Below are positions 17,216 to 25,219 of a stretch of DNA of 64,000 bases, one piece after another (the first letter of the stretch is position 1; every line of letters begins with the position of its first letter). The translations under genes were made by a program, and so were the position numbers. The stretch is from an uncultured Bacteroidales bacterium (GTDB taxonomy: Bacteria > Bacteroidota > Bacteroidia > Bacteroidales > UBA932). The DNA is taken from positions 310,001-374,000 of the forward strand of contig CAKVAS010000002.1 of assembly GCA_934725015.1 (NCBI GenBank), in the 5' to 3' direction. Below the pieces are notes generated by a model, which did no database searches, was not told where the DNA came from, and saw nothing but the letters and a program-made list of their open reading frames with translations.

Positions 17216-18163
17216 ATGATTGATGAAAAAATTGATATGGAAGAGAAAAAAGAAATCTTTGACACCCCCTCTGATTTAGATGAAATCGGGCAGAAAATCC
17301 TTGACAACAGCGTCTTTGTCGATTTGCTGTCTGACGCCGGTTTCAAAACAGTCTTTACAAGCCGAGATAATGAGGAGTTGCTCGTCGAACTCATAAATGT
17401 CATGCTTCAAGGAGAAAGGACGGCTAAAAGCATCCGGCTCAAGTCTGCAGAGTATATGCCGAACCGCATCGGCGGAAAAACTTCAATCGTCGATTTATGT
17501 GCCGTTGATGAGAATGGCGTGTCGTTCGACATTGAGGTACAAAGGTGCAGCGAAGATGATTTATTCAAAAGGTTCATGGGCTATGCTAGCAGGATTTACT
17601 ATGACAACATGAAGAGAGGAGGTGAGAACCGCGACCTCAAGCCAGTCTATGTAATTGTGCTTTTGGACAGCGAGCCAAGAGATGAGGACGGTGTCTCGTA
17701 CGCGCATAGGCTTTATTCGTTCTATACGATGATGGAAAAGTTCACGAATGAGGTTGCTCCTTCAACAATTTGTATTATATTCGCCTCGTTGTGTTATTTC
17801 GACAAGATGCCTGAGCAGTGCGTGACCGACCTTGATCGCTGGTGCTACATGTTCAGGCATATGGGAAGCATGAAAGACATTCCCGAATGGGTCAAAGATA
17901 AGGTTATGCTTAAATTGTTCAGCGCGGCCCGTGTCGCAAATTTCAACAGCGAACAAAAACACATATATGTCAGAACAATTATGGAAGACTTCAGAATGAA
18001 AGGAATGCTTAAGGCCGCTCGAAGCGAAGGCCGGGAAGAAGCATTGACAAAAACGGCAACCAACATGCTCAACAAAGGAATACCTATTGAAATTGTCGCC
18101 GAATGCATGGAGACGAATGCCGAAACCATCATGCGTTTCATATCAAAGGCGCATAATAGCTAA
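17216..18163 (+). CDS. Rpn-family PD-(D/E)XK nuclease / transposase-like protein
   Basis: A 315-residue protein of the Rpn family (recombination-promoting nuclease; also annotated PD-(D/E)XK nuclease family transposase). Typical features are the N-terminal FVDLLSDAGFKTVF (the DxxFKxVF motif), ELLVELINVML, the active-site region SIVDLCAVDENGVSFDIEVQRC (Asp, then Glu-x-Gln), YYDNMKRGG, and KPVYVIVLLD. The C-terminus holds a short charged helical tail with AARSEGREEALTKTA, as is usual. Family members cleave DNA and promote RecA-independent recombination. Base composition is more AT-rich than the flanking rarA and tamL genes, which fits horizontal arrival. Confidence 0.92.
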   Translation: MIDEKIDMEEKKEIFDTPSDLDEIGQKILDNSVFVDLLSDAGFKTVFTSRDNEELLVELINVMLQGERTAKSIRLKSAEYMPNRIGGKTSIVDLCAVDENGVSFDIEVQRCSEDDLFKRFMGYASRIYYDNMKRGGENRDLKPVYVIVLLDSEPRDEDGVSYAHRLYSFYTMMEKFTNEVAPSTICIIFASLCYFDKMPEQCVTDLDRWCYMFRHMGSMKDIPEWVKDKVMLKLFSAARVANFNSEQKHIYVRTIMEDFRMKGMLKAARSEGREEALTKTATNMLNKGIPIEIVAECMETNAETIMRFISKAHNS

Positions 18164-18181
18164 ACGAGGGTTAGGAAGCCC

Positions 18182-18211
18182 CGGTTATCCGTTCGCTAGA
18201 ACGGATAACCG
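18182..18211. terminator. Hairpin between convergent Rpn and tamL genes
   Basis: A perfect 12-bp inverted repeat, CGGTTATCCGTT - cgctag - AACGGATAACCG. It includes the last codons and stop (18196-18198, minus) of tamL and lies 19 bp after the Rpn gene stop. No T-run follows on either strand, so it may be a 3'-end protecting structure or bidirectional terminator of weak type. Confidence 0.55.
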
Positions 18212-20409
18212 ACGCCGAAATGGAGGGCGTAGCCGTTGCGCTGGAACCATTGCTCGGGCTGGAGCCAGCAGGAACCGCGCTTGCGAGCCGGGTCGTGCAG
18301 TCGGAGTCCCCAGTCGACGCGGAGGATGAGAAAGTCGAGGTCGAGGCGCAGGCCGAGTCCCCAGTTCATGGCCATGCCCGTCCAGAGAGTGGCGCCTGTG
18401 ATGTGCGAGGGGCGTGAACCGTCATCGCTGCTGTCGGAGGCGGAGGCCTTCAGGTTCCAGACATTGCCGGCGTCGATGAAGACCGCGCCGGAGAACATCC
18501 AGAACATCGGAAAGCGGTACTCCGCGTTCACCTCCAGCTTCATGTCGCCGGTCTGGTTCGGAATCACGAAAGTCGTGTCCTTCGCGGCGAGCCCGGGACC
18601 GAGGCTGCGTGCCTGCCATCCGCGCATACTGTTCGCGCCTCCGGCATAGAAATGCTTCTCGAAAGGCAGCGCGGAAGAGTTCCCGTAGGCATATCCGGCG
18701 CCGGCCTGCACCCTTGTCGCAAACCCGTGCCTGTCATCCTTGCCGAAGCGCCACGTCTTGCCGAGAGTAAGCTCCGCACGGACATATTGCGAATACGGCG
18801 TGTTCCAGATCATTCCCGAACCGTTGCCGTCCTTGGACATGAGCGGCTTGAAAATGCTCAGGAGATTGCCGGAAATGTCAGTCTGAAGCCTCGCGTACTC
18901 ATAAGTGGTCTTCGGGTTCACGTCCGAATTCGTCGTGTAGTAGAAAGTTCCGCCGGCTCCGAGGTCAAAGTGGTCCCTGTAGGCGTTCTGGAGGAACGGG
19001 TCGCTCTTGAGGTTGTCAAGGAAGGAGGATTCGAGGTTGAAGATGTGGATGATGCTGAGCTGCAGCGGAAAGACCTGATAGTAGAAGCGCGAACGCGCGT
19101 TGCCGTTGAAGCCGAGCGATGTGGATATGATGTTGCGGGTGTATTCCGGACGGCTCTGGTAGTTGTAGGAGGCGCTTATGTCCGAGCGCGGGATGCTGCC
19201 CTCGAAGAGCCTGTACGGCAGGAAGAGGAACTTAGGAAAGCTCAGTCCGGCGCTGACTCCGAACTCGTTGGAGCGGACGCTGTCGTTGAACTTGAACTGG
19301 AAGTTGCCCATGAAGCCGAGGTTGAGCCATTCTCCTCCCCGGAAAATGTTCTTGTGATAGTAGGAAAGCTGCGGGGACACCCCGAAGAGCCCCGAAGAGT
19401 TCACCGATGCCTCAAGGTTGACCTTGAACCCCTGAAGCTTGGATGGCATCAGGCTTATGTTGCAGTTCACCGTGCTGCTGTCGGCCGGAGAGATGCCGAT
19501 GTTGACGCTCGAGAACATCCTCAGCGACGACAGACGGGAATATGTCCGGTTCACGAGGTTCTCGCTGTAGGTGTCCCCGGGGCGGACCGCCGTGAGTTCC
19601 TCGAGCAGTCCGCCGCGTACCTTCAGCCTGGACGGATAGGATATGCTGACCTCGCCGAAGCTGAACTTTCTGAAGGGCGAGGCGTCCTTGGGCATCTCGT
19701 TTCGCGTGTATTCGTTCAGGCTTACCTGAAGGCGTGCCCGTCCCGGAGTCCCGAGCGTGTCGGCCTCGCAGAAAAAGTAGTTCTTGTTAAAAGAATACCA
19801 GCCCTTGTCGCGTAGCACCGCGCTTGCACGGACCGTTTCCGCCTCGAGGGCGGATTCCGACAGCCAGTCCCCCGCCTTCATGGTCGAGTTCGGCACGTCC
19901 TCCAGAAAATCCGAAGCAAGTCCGCCCCTCTGAGGCAGCCGGAAGGAAATGCTGTCAATCCGGTAGCGTTCCCCGAGCGTGATGTCATAGGTGACATATA
20001 CCTTCTTTTTCTTCACCCGGATCCGCGAATCCACCGTGGAGCCGTAGTAGCCTATGTATTCGAGGTGCTTGCGGAGGTTCTCCTCCGACTCCCCGACAAG
20101 TTCCGGGTCATACACGATAGGCGCGACCCCGAGCTTCTGCACAAACTTGTCCCATCCCTTTCCCTTGCCGTTCGACCAGTTATAGACGCTCACGAACGGG
20201 TTCCATCCGAAGATGAAGTTTGAGTTCGGCTTCTGCTTTATGTACGCGGTCAGCCCGGATTCCTTGAAGTCCTTCGTCCTGTTCGTCACGTTCACCTTCG
20301 TTCCGGCAAGGCTGTACTCCCCGTCTCCGAGAACACGCGTCGTGCTGCACGCCGTCGCGATGACGGCGAGAAACAGAACGGCCGCATATTCCCGAATCCC
20401 GTGTCTCAT
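18196..20409 (-). CDS. tamL: BamA/TamA-family outer membrane lipoprotein (TamL-like)
   Basis: A 737-residue protein from the ATG at 20409; the frame stays open upstream to 20976, but that part lies antisense to the rRNA methylase gene and precedes the signal peptide. The N-terminus (RHGIREYAAVLFLAVIATACS) has a lipobox, fitting TamL, the lipid-anchored TamA homologue of Bacteroidota. Residues about 25-400 hold POTRA-like segments (LGERYRIDSISFRLP, LAVRPGDTYSENLVNRTYSRLS-like). The last 330 residues form an Omp85 barrel with the VRxG-type element FYAGGANSMRGW and the terminal aromatic signature HFGVGYPF. TamL is thought to work with the inner-membrane TamB in envelope assembly or lipid transport. 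A hairpin overlaps its stop codon. Confidence 0.92.
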   Translation of the reverse strand: MRHGIREYAAVLFLAVIATACSTTRVLGDGEYSLAGTKVNVTNRTKDFKESGLTAYIKQKPNSNFIFGWNPFVSVYNWSNGKGKGWDKFVQKLGVAPIVYDPELVGESEENLRKHLEYIGYYGSTVDSRIRVKKKKVYVTYDITLGERYRIDSISFRLPQRGGLASDFLEDVPNSTMKAGDWLSESALEAETVRASAVLRDKGWYSFNKNYFFCEADTLGTPGRARLQVSLNEYTRNEMPKDASPFRKFSFGEVSISYPSRLKVRGGLLEELTAVRPGDTYSENLVNRTYSRLSSLRMFSSVNIGISPADSSTVNCNISLMPSKLQGFKVNLEASVNSSGLFGVSPQLSYYHKNIFRGGEWLNLGFMGNFQFKFNDSVRSNEFGVSAGLSFPKFLFLPYRLFEGSIPRSDISASYNYQSRPEYTRNIISTSLGFNGNARSRFYYQVFPLQLSIIHIFNLESSFLDNLKSDPFLQNAYRDHFDLGAGGTFYYTTNSDVNPKTTYEYARLQTDISGNLLSIFKPLMSKDGNGSGMIWNTPYSQYVRAELTLGKTWRFGKDDRHGFATRVQAGAGYAYGNSSALPFEKHFYAGGANSMRGWQARSLGPGLAAKDTTFVIPNQTGDMKLEVNAEYRFPMFWMFSGAVFIDAGNVWNLKASASDSSDDGSRPSHITGATLWTGMAMNWGLGLRLDLDFLILRVDWGLRLHDPARKRGSCWLQPEQWFQRNGYALHFGVGYPF

Positions 20410-20466
20410 AAACCTTGTTTTGCAAAATGTCGCGAAAACATATCGCCCGAAAGGGCACATACGCTG

Positions 20467-20525
20467 CAAAGTTATGGATTTATACGCATATATTCCCATC
20501 GTAACGCGAATATTTTTTAACTTTG
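20467..20525. promoter_or_regulatory. Back-to-back promoters for tamL (minus) and the SpoU methylase gene (plus)
   Basis: CAAAGTTA at 20467-20474 reads TAACTTTG on the minus strand, 58 bp before the tamL ATG. TAACTTTG at 20518-20525 reads toward the methylase gene, 51 bp before its ATG. Both are exact TAnnTTTG -7 matches facing away from each other within 60 bp, so the two genes probably share a regulatory region. Confidence 0.65.
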
Positions 20526-20575
20526 CACGCTTCGGGATGTATGTGTCCCTCAAAATGCTATTGAATATGGGCGTA

Positions 20576-21334
20576 ATGTCGAATAGTGAAATCAAGTGGC
20601 TCCGCTCCCTGACGCAGAAAAAGTTCAGGGACGAGTACGGCGTGTTCGTCGTGGAAGGCGAGAAAATGGTCGCGGAGGCGGTGAAGTCGGGATTCGAGGT
20701 GGAAAGGATATGGCGGACGGAGGAAATCGGGGCGGATGCGATGGCGAGAATATCGTCGCTCTCGTCGCCCTCTCCGGCGCTTGCCGTGGTCCGGAAGCCC
20801 GAGGGCCTCAGGCTCGGGGATCCGGAGGACGTCGCCGACGCGCTCGGAGTCAGGGGGCTTTTTCTCGCGCTGGACACCATCCGCGACCCGGGGAACCTCG
20901 GAACGATAATCAGGGTTGCGGACTGGTTCGGAATTGACGCGGTCTTTGCCTCGCCGGACACCGTGGATGCTTTCAATCCGAAAGTGGTGCAGGCAACGAT
21001 GGGCGCGATTTTCCGTGTGAAGCTTCACTACTGCGACCTGCTCGCGCTCGCCGACGCGGTTTCCAACTCCGGCGGACATCTCTACGGGACTTTCCTCGAC
21101 GGGCAGGACATCTACCGCCGCACGCTCTCCACTGGCGCCGACTCCCCTGCCATGATTGTCATCGGGAACGAATCCAACGGAATCTCGCCTCAGCTCGGGG
21201 CAAGAATCAGGGAGCGCCTTTTCATACCGTCATGGCCTGCGGGGGCTCAGACCTCCGAATCGCTGAACGCGGCCGTGGCGACCGCGATAACCGTCGCGGA
21301 GTTCCGCCGTAGGGAAGCATACGGGCGGCAATGA
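20576..21334 (+). CDS. TrmH/SpoU-family RNA 2'-O-methyltransferase
   Basis: A 252-residue protein from the ATG at 20576 (upstream in-frame ATGs overlap the promoter and tamL start region). It has the SPOUT substrate-binding start (SNSEIKWLRSLTQKKFRDEYGVFVVEGEKMV) and the three SpoU motifs: motif 1 in LFLALDTIRDPGNLGTIIRVADWFG, motif 2 in MIVIGNESNGIS, and motif 3 in LFIPSWPAGAQTSESLNAAVATAI (usually IPMxGxxxSLNVSVA). It methylates a ribose 2'-hydroxyl in rRNA or tRNA; the exact target is unknown. Pairing with tamL is a recurrent arrangement in Bacteroidota. Confidence 0.93.
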   Translation: MSNSEIKWLRSLTQKKFRDEYGVFVVEGEKMVAEAVKSGFEVERIWRTEEIGADAMARISSLSSPSPALAVVRKPEGLRLGDPEDVADALGVRGLFLALDTIRDPGNLGTIIRVADWFGIDAVFASPDTVDAFNPKVVQATMGAIFRVKLHYCDLLALADAVSNSGGHLYGTFLDGQDIYRRTLSTGADSPAMIVIGNESNGISPQLGARIRERLFIPSWPAGAQTSESLNAAVATAITVAEFRRREAYGRQ

Positions 21335-21415
21335 CGGTGTTACCCGGCACAGTATCAGCGCCGAGCTCTTGCAAATTATGATCTCATCTTTGACACTTTC
21401 TTTTGGAGAGAATAA

Positions 21416-21448
21416 GCCCCCATATCGCTGTAGCGGCGATTTGGGGGC
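21416..21448. terminator. Strong GC hairpin downstream of the SpoU methylase gene
   Basis: GCCCCCATATCGC (21416-21428) pairs with GCGATTTGGGGGC (21436-21448), 12 of 13 bases, with loop TGTAGCG. It lies 82 bp after the methylase stop in a 280-bp interval (21335-21613) with no other gene. No T-run follows, so termination is plausible but unproven; the palindrome could also be a scar next to the truncated metalloprotease. Confidence 0.5.
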
Positions 21449-21592
21449 ATATCAAAAAATCAACTTTGTAGCTAAAACATCCTCTATGTCATTAGTTTGC
21501 AGATTTTTTTGTTGATGCTATTATACTTTTCATTTTCTGCTTCGCGACAATCTGAGTGTCGGTCCTGAAGCCGGCGGAGCCGTGGAGGCTGT

Positions 21593-22711
21593 TTGTCAGG
21601 TCGGTTCTGGTATATGCCGGGACATATCCCTCTCCGGCTCACTCCTCCGTACCTCGGAGCCTATGACCGCTTCCTCGTGAAGTATGCCTACTGTCCGGTT
21701 CCGGAAGCCGCCACCGTGAGGGACGATGCTGCTGTTGTCGGGAAATGGGTCGATGAGAAGTCCGGTGACCCGGCCTGCCGCTACGGAAGGCAGCAGGTGT
21801 CCGCACGCTACGACCCGAGCGCGATTGAGGAGGATTTGGGCGACGACCCGATGAAGTCATCCCGCTACGGCATTGACAATCTTAAATATATCCTCTCCCA
21901 TTTCAACGAATGGATGGATGACGGAACCGACCCGGACGGGACTCTTCGCCAGTACCGCTACGAGCAGCTTGTTAAGCAGTACTACCGCTACATCAGCAAT
22001 GTCATCATGAACATCGGCGGCATCTATCTCTACCCGGCGTCGGCGGATTCCGAAATCCCGAAGGCCGTGGCCGTGCCGGCAGGCGTCCAGAGGAAGTCAC
22101 TCAAGTGGGTGATTGACGAGATTCGCCGCAGCGACTGGGTTTCAGACAGAAGCGTGACGGGAAAGTTCCCCGTTGCCATCGACAAGGGACGCATTGTCCA
22201 GTTCAACGCCGCGTCCGACCTCTTTTCCACCTACAGCAATGTGATTCTTTCCTCCCACATCGCCTCCCCTGACGACTCCTACACTCTTATGAACTGGCTC
22301 GACAACATCCGCGGAGAACTTTTCGGAAAGATGTGGAAGAAGCCGTCCGAGGCCGTCATGACCATGCAGAAGGTCTATGTGGCGACCCTGATTTCCGGCG
22401 CGGACAAGAGAGTGAGCACGTCAAAGCAGACGCTTCTTGCCGATGATGACAGGATTCTCCTCCACGACGCACCGGTCTGCGGCTGCCCGGACGAGGAATG
22501 CGAGGACAGCGGCTTCGGGAAGGCCGGCTACAACTGGCAGTCCAAGATTAACGTAAAGTCAATCAACAACTCACGCGAACTGTTCTACGGCGAGCTTCTT
22601 AGGCTGAAGAATTTGCTTGATATGTATCACGGCCGCACTCCGAGGAATGAGTATGAGAGCCACTACAGCGAGCTGCTCCGCCAGATTGAGGAGGCCACTG
22701 AGGTCCGATGA
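21593..22711 (+). pseudogene. 5'-truncated zinc-dependent metalloprotease (DUF4953/DUF5117-type), C-terminal remnant
   Basis: A frame of 372 codons (first in-frame ATG at 21614) matching only the C-terminal half of the large Bacteroidota zinc metalloproteases that carry DUF5117, an HEXXH zincin core and DUF4953. Landmarks are RLTPPYLGAYDRFLVKYAY, DDPMKSSRYGIDNLKYILSHFNEW, YEQLVKQYYRYISNVIMNIGGIY and the end RNEYESHYSELLRQIEEA. Intact proteins are about 800-900 residues, and the HEXXH helix should precede this segment, but it is absent: a stop codon lies at 21566 in frame and no such motif is seen in any frame back to the methylase gene. It therefore cannot be an active protease. The remaining frame is undamaged, so the truncation may be recent. 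Confidence 0.85.
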
Positions 22712-22733
22712 AAAGGCCGCTCAAGAATATACT

Positions 22734-24110
22734 TTAGAGCAGCCCCAGCCTTTTCACTAATCCGAGGAATTTGTACGGCATATAGCGGAACGGCAGGTCG
22801 AGGAACGTCGGGGTTTTCACGACTGCCCTGTAATGAGTGAAGGCATCGAAGCTCCCCTTCCCGTGGTAGGAGGACATTCCCGAGTTGCCGACCCCGCCGA
22901 ACGGGAGGTTCTCGTTGGCTATGTGCATGATAGTGTCGTTGATGCAGGCTCCGCCGGATGAAGTGCGGCGAAGGACTTGTTTACCCTTGTCTCCGAAATA
23001 GTAGAGCGCGAGCGGTTTGGGACGGCCGGCGATGAAATCCGTGACCTCGTCGATGTCGGAGAACGTGAGGACCGGAAATATGGGACCGAATATCTCCTCC
23101 TGCATGACCGGTGAGTCCGGGCTGACGTTGTCAAGCACGGTAGGCTCAAAATAACGCTCCGACTCATCGGTGTGCCCGCCGAAGACTATATCTCCGCATC
23201 CGAGGTATCCTTTGAGCCTTTCAAATGCACGGTCATTCACGATCCTGACATAGTGCCGGCTCTCCTGCGGATTCTTTCCGAGCAGGCTGTGAAATTCCTT
23301 TTCAAGAGCCGCGAGAAAGGCATCCTTGACGGATTTGTGAACCATAAGATAGTCCGGTGCGATGCAGGTCTGCCCGGCGTTCAGGGACTTGCCCCATGCG
23401 ATGCGGCGTGCCGCAAGCCTGATGTCCGCGTCGGAATCGACTATGCAGGGACTCTTGCCCCCGAGTTCGAGCACTACAGGCGTCAGATTCTTTGACGCCG
23501 CTTCCATCACCTGCCGTCCGAGCGACGGACTTCCGGTGAAGAAAATCAAGTCCCATTTCATGTCGAGCAGTTGCCTGTTCACCTCCCTGTTGCCCTGAAC
23601 GACCGCCACGATGCTCTCCGGAAAAGTCTCCGAAATCATCTTCTCCAGAACGAGCGAGACTTCCGGCACATAGGGAGAGGGCTTCAGAACGGCGGTACAT
23701 CCTGCGGAAAGTGCGCCGACAAGAGGGTTCAGAAGCAGCTGAACAGGATAGTTCCACGGTGCTATAATCAACGAGTTGCCCAACGGCTCTGAAATCACCT
23801 CGCTTCTCGACGGAAACATCTTCAGCGGCGTGGCTCTCTTCTTGGGAGCGGCCCATTTGTGCAGGTGTCTGATGTGATTCTCAATCTCAGCGAGCACAAT
23901 GCTAAGCTCCGTGAGGTATGCCTCCTCACAGGACTTGTGCAGATCTTTCCACAGTGCGTCCGTAAGCGGCCTTTCCCATTTCAGCAGAGCCTTTTTCAAC
24001 GCCTTGAGATTTTCACGCCTTACGTCAAGGTCAAGAGTCGCTCCTGAACGGAACGCTTCTGCCTGTAGGCGGCGGACTTCCGCCAATTTTGCCGCTGTAG
24101 TATTCTCCAT
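22734..24110 (-). CDS. NAD(P)-dependent aldehyde dehydrogenase
   Basis: A 458-residue protein of the short class 3-like aldehyde dehydrogenases (similar to YwdH/AldH-type fatty aldehyde dehydrogenases). Motifs: PLGNSLIIAPWNYPVQLLLNPLVGALSAG, FFTGSPSLGRQVM, VLELGGKSPCIVD with general base Glu215, and NAGQTCIAPDY with catalytic Cys249; the C-terminus has ENLPFGGVGNSGMSSYHGKGSFDAFTHYR. The last hydrophobic segment (LDLPFRYMPYKFLGLVKRLGLL) could attach it to the membrane, as in fatty aldehyde enzymes. It lies 21 bp downstream of the SDR gene; an alcohol-to-aldehyde-to-acid sequence is plausible. Confidence 0.95.
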   Translation of the reverse strand: MENTTAAKLAEVRRLQAEAFRSGATLDLDVRRENLKALKKALLKWERPLTDALWKDLHKSCEEAYLTELSIVLAEIENHIRHLHKWAAPKKRATPLKMFPSRSEVISEPLGNSLIIAPWNYPVQLLLNPLVGALSAGCTAVLKPSPYVPEVSLVLEKMISETFPESIVAVVQGNREVNRQLLDMKWDLIFFTGSPSLGRQVMEAASKNLTPVVLELGGKSPCIVDSDADIRLAARRIAWGKSLNAGQTCIAPDYLMVHKSVKDAFLAALEKEFHSLLGKNPQESRHYVRIVNDRAFERLKGYLGCGDIVFGGHTDESERYFEPTVLDNVSPDSPVMQEEIFGPIFPVLTFSDIDEVTDFIAGRPKPLALYYFGDKGKQVLRRTSSGGACINDTIMHIANENLPFGGVGNSGMSSYHGKGSFDAFTHYRAVVKTPTFLDLPFRYMPYKFLGLVKRLGLL

Positions 24111-24131
24111 AAAACTGTAATTTTCGTATAT

Positions 24132-24986
24132 TTACGCAGTTCTGCGCGATTGCATGACAACACACCTGCCCGAAGCGTTCTTGCGCCCGGTAAAATGGTT
24201 CATCACGGAATACACCCCAAATATTTTGCCGAATATGAAGTCAAAGAGCGCATTCGGCAAAACTCCCTGCCAGAAACGGATGAAATGCTCCGGGAAAGGC
24301 AGTCCCTTGAAGTCCTTGTCACGGCATATCGCTCCAATGACCTTCTTCGCGGTCGGCTCCGGTTCAAGTATGTTGAACACCTTTGAGTCAACCCCGTCGA
24401 ACATTCCGGTGTTGATGAAATAAGGTGCGATGCAGGTGACTTTCACATTGCTGTGCGCCTGCTTCAGCTCAATCCTGAGCGATTCAGTCCAGCCGACGAC
24501 AGCCCACTTGCTCGCGCAATAGACAGAAAGCTTGGGAACTCCAAGCATACCGGCTGCGGAAGCTATGTTACAGATGTGGCCGCTGTTCCTCTGCATCATG
24601 TCCGGCAGCATCTCCAGGGCGACAAGCATCGGTGCCGTTGCATTAACGTCCATCGTGAGCCTGATGTCCGAGGCCTTCTGCCTGTCGAAAGTGCTGTTGC
24701 CGCGCACAACTCCGGCATTATTGATGAGAATGTCAATATATCCCACATCTTCTTTCACTCTTTCGTATGCCGCCGCAATTTCATTTTCATCCGAAACGTT
24801 CACCTTGTAGCAATGGACATTTCCCCTTTTCGACAATTCCGCTCTTGCCGATTCCATCCCGTCCGGATTCACGTCCCAGATAATGAGATTGGCAGCGCCC
24901 TTTTCCAGGACCATTCTTCCCATAATTTTCCCGATTCCGGAAGCGCCTCCGGTGATGAGTACATTCTTGTTCTTGAATTCTGACAT
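24132..24986 (-). CDS. Short-chain dehydrogenase/reductase (SDR)
   Basis: A 284-residue protein from the ATG at 24986; the frame could extend 16 codons upstream, but the Rossmann fold starts right after this Met. Motifs: TGGASGIG (residues 12-19), NNAG (89-92), and the catalytic set Ser143, Tyr156 and Lys160 (SVYCASK). Together with the C-terminal extension (FPEHFIRFWQGVLPNALFDFIFGKIFGVY), the form resembles classical SDRs acting on retinol-type or long-chain substrates. It is the first gene of an SDR-ALDH operon, divergent from the LytTR regulator gene, with a LytTR-like operator between them. Confidence 0.94.
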   Translation of the reverse strand: MSEFKNKNVLITGGASGIGKIMGRMVLEKGAANLIIWDVNPDGMESARAELSKRGNVHCYKVNVSDENEIAAAYERVKEDVGYIDILINNAGVVRGNSTFDRQKASDIRLTMDVNATAPMLVALEMLPDMMQRNSGHICNIASAAGMLGVPKLSVYCASKWAVVGWTESLRIELKQAHSNVKVTCIAPYFINTGMFDGVDSKVFNILEPEPTAKKVIGAICRDKDFKGLPFPEHFIRFWQGVLPNALFDFIFGKIFGVYSVMNHFTGRKNASGRCVVMQSRRTA

Positions 24987-25064
24987 ATCTATTAAATTTT
25001 TGCGTATGATTTTACGGCGACAAAAATAATTCATCTGTATGCATTAGGCACGCACCAAACGCAC

Positions 25065-25098
25065 ATTTGGGACAAAGGGGCACTTATTTGTGACGAAA
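25065..25098. promoter_or_regulatory. LytTR-type operator: two direct repeats with 21-bp periodicity
   Basis: ATTTGGGACAAAG (25065-25077) and ATTTGTGACGAAA (25086-25098) match at 10 of 13 positions and their starts are 21 bp apart, that is, two helical turns. LytTR proteins bind such paired direct repeats. The pair lies in the gap between the SDR and LytTR genes, about 55-85 bp upstream of the likely LytTR gene start of transcription, so both divergent genes could be controlled. Confidence 0.6.
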
Positions 25099-25138
25099 TA
25101 TGCAGTGGTGCGCTTGCGCTTTTGTCGGTTATATTGTT

Positions 25139-25146
25139 TAACTTTG
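25139..25146 (+). promoter_or_regulatory. -7 promoter element TAACTTTG for the LytTR gene
   Basis: An exact TAnnTTTG match 73 bp before the LytTR ATG. A TTTG at 25121-25124 is nearer (14 bp) than the usual 19-20 bp, so the -33 box is uncertain. A minus-strand TATTTTTG (25021-25028) may serve the SDR gene. Confidence 0.55.
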
Positions 25147-25219
25147 CCTAAGTTTTGTGTGATTTATGAAACCGGTATCTATGAATTCGTGTTTATGGTT
25201 CATAGATGGTCAATAGATA

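Noticed and set aside
18652..19815. 387-codon plus-strand frame within tamL
   Set aside because: Antisense to the POTRA and barrel coding region, without any recognisable motif; a shadow frame.
20410..20976. N-terminal extension of the tamL frame
   Set aside because: The open frame continues upstream, but it is antisense to the methylase gene, precedes the lipoprotein signal and the promoter, and shows no recognisable sequence.
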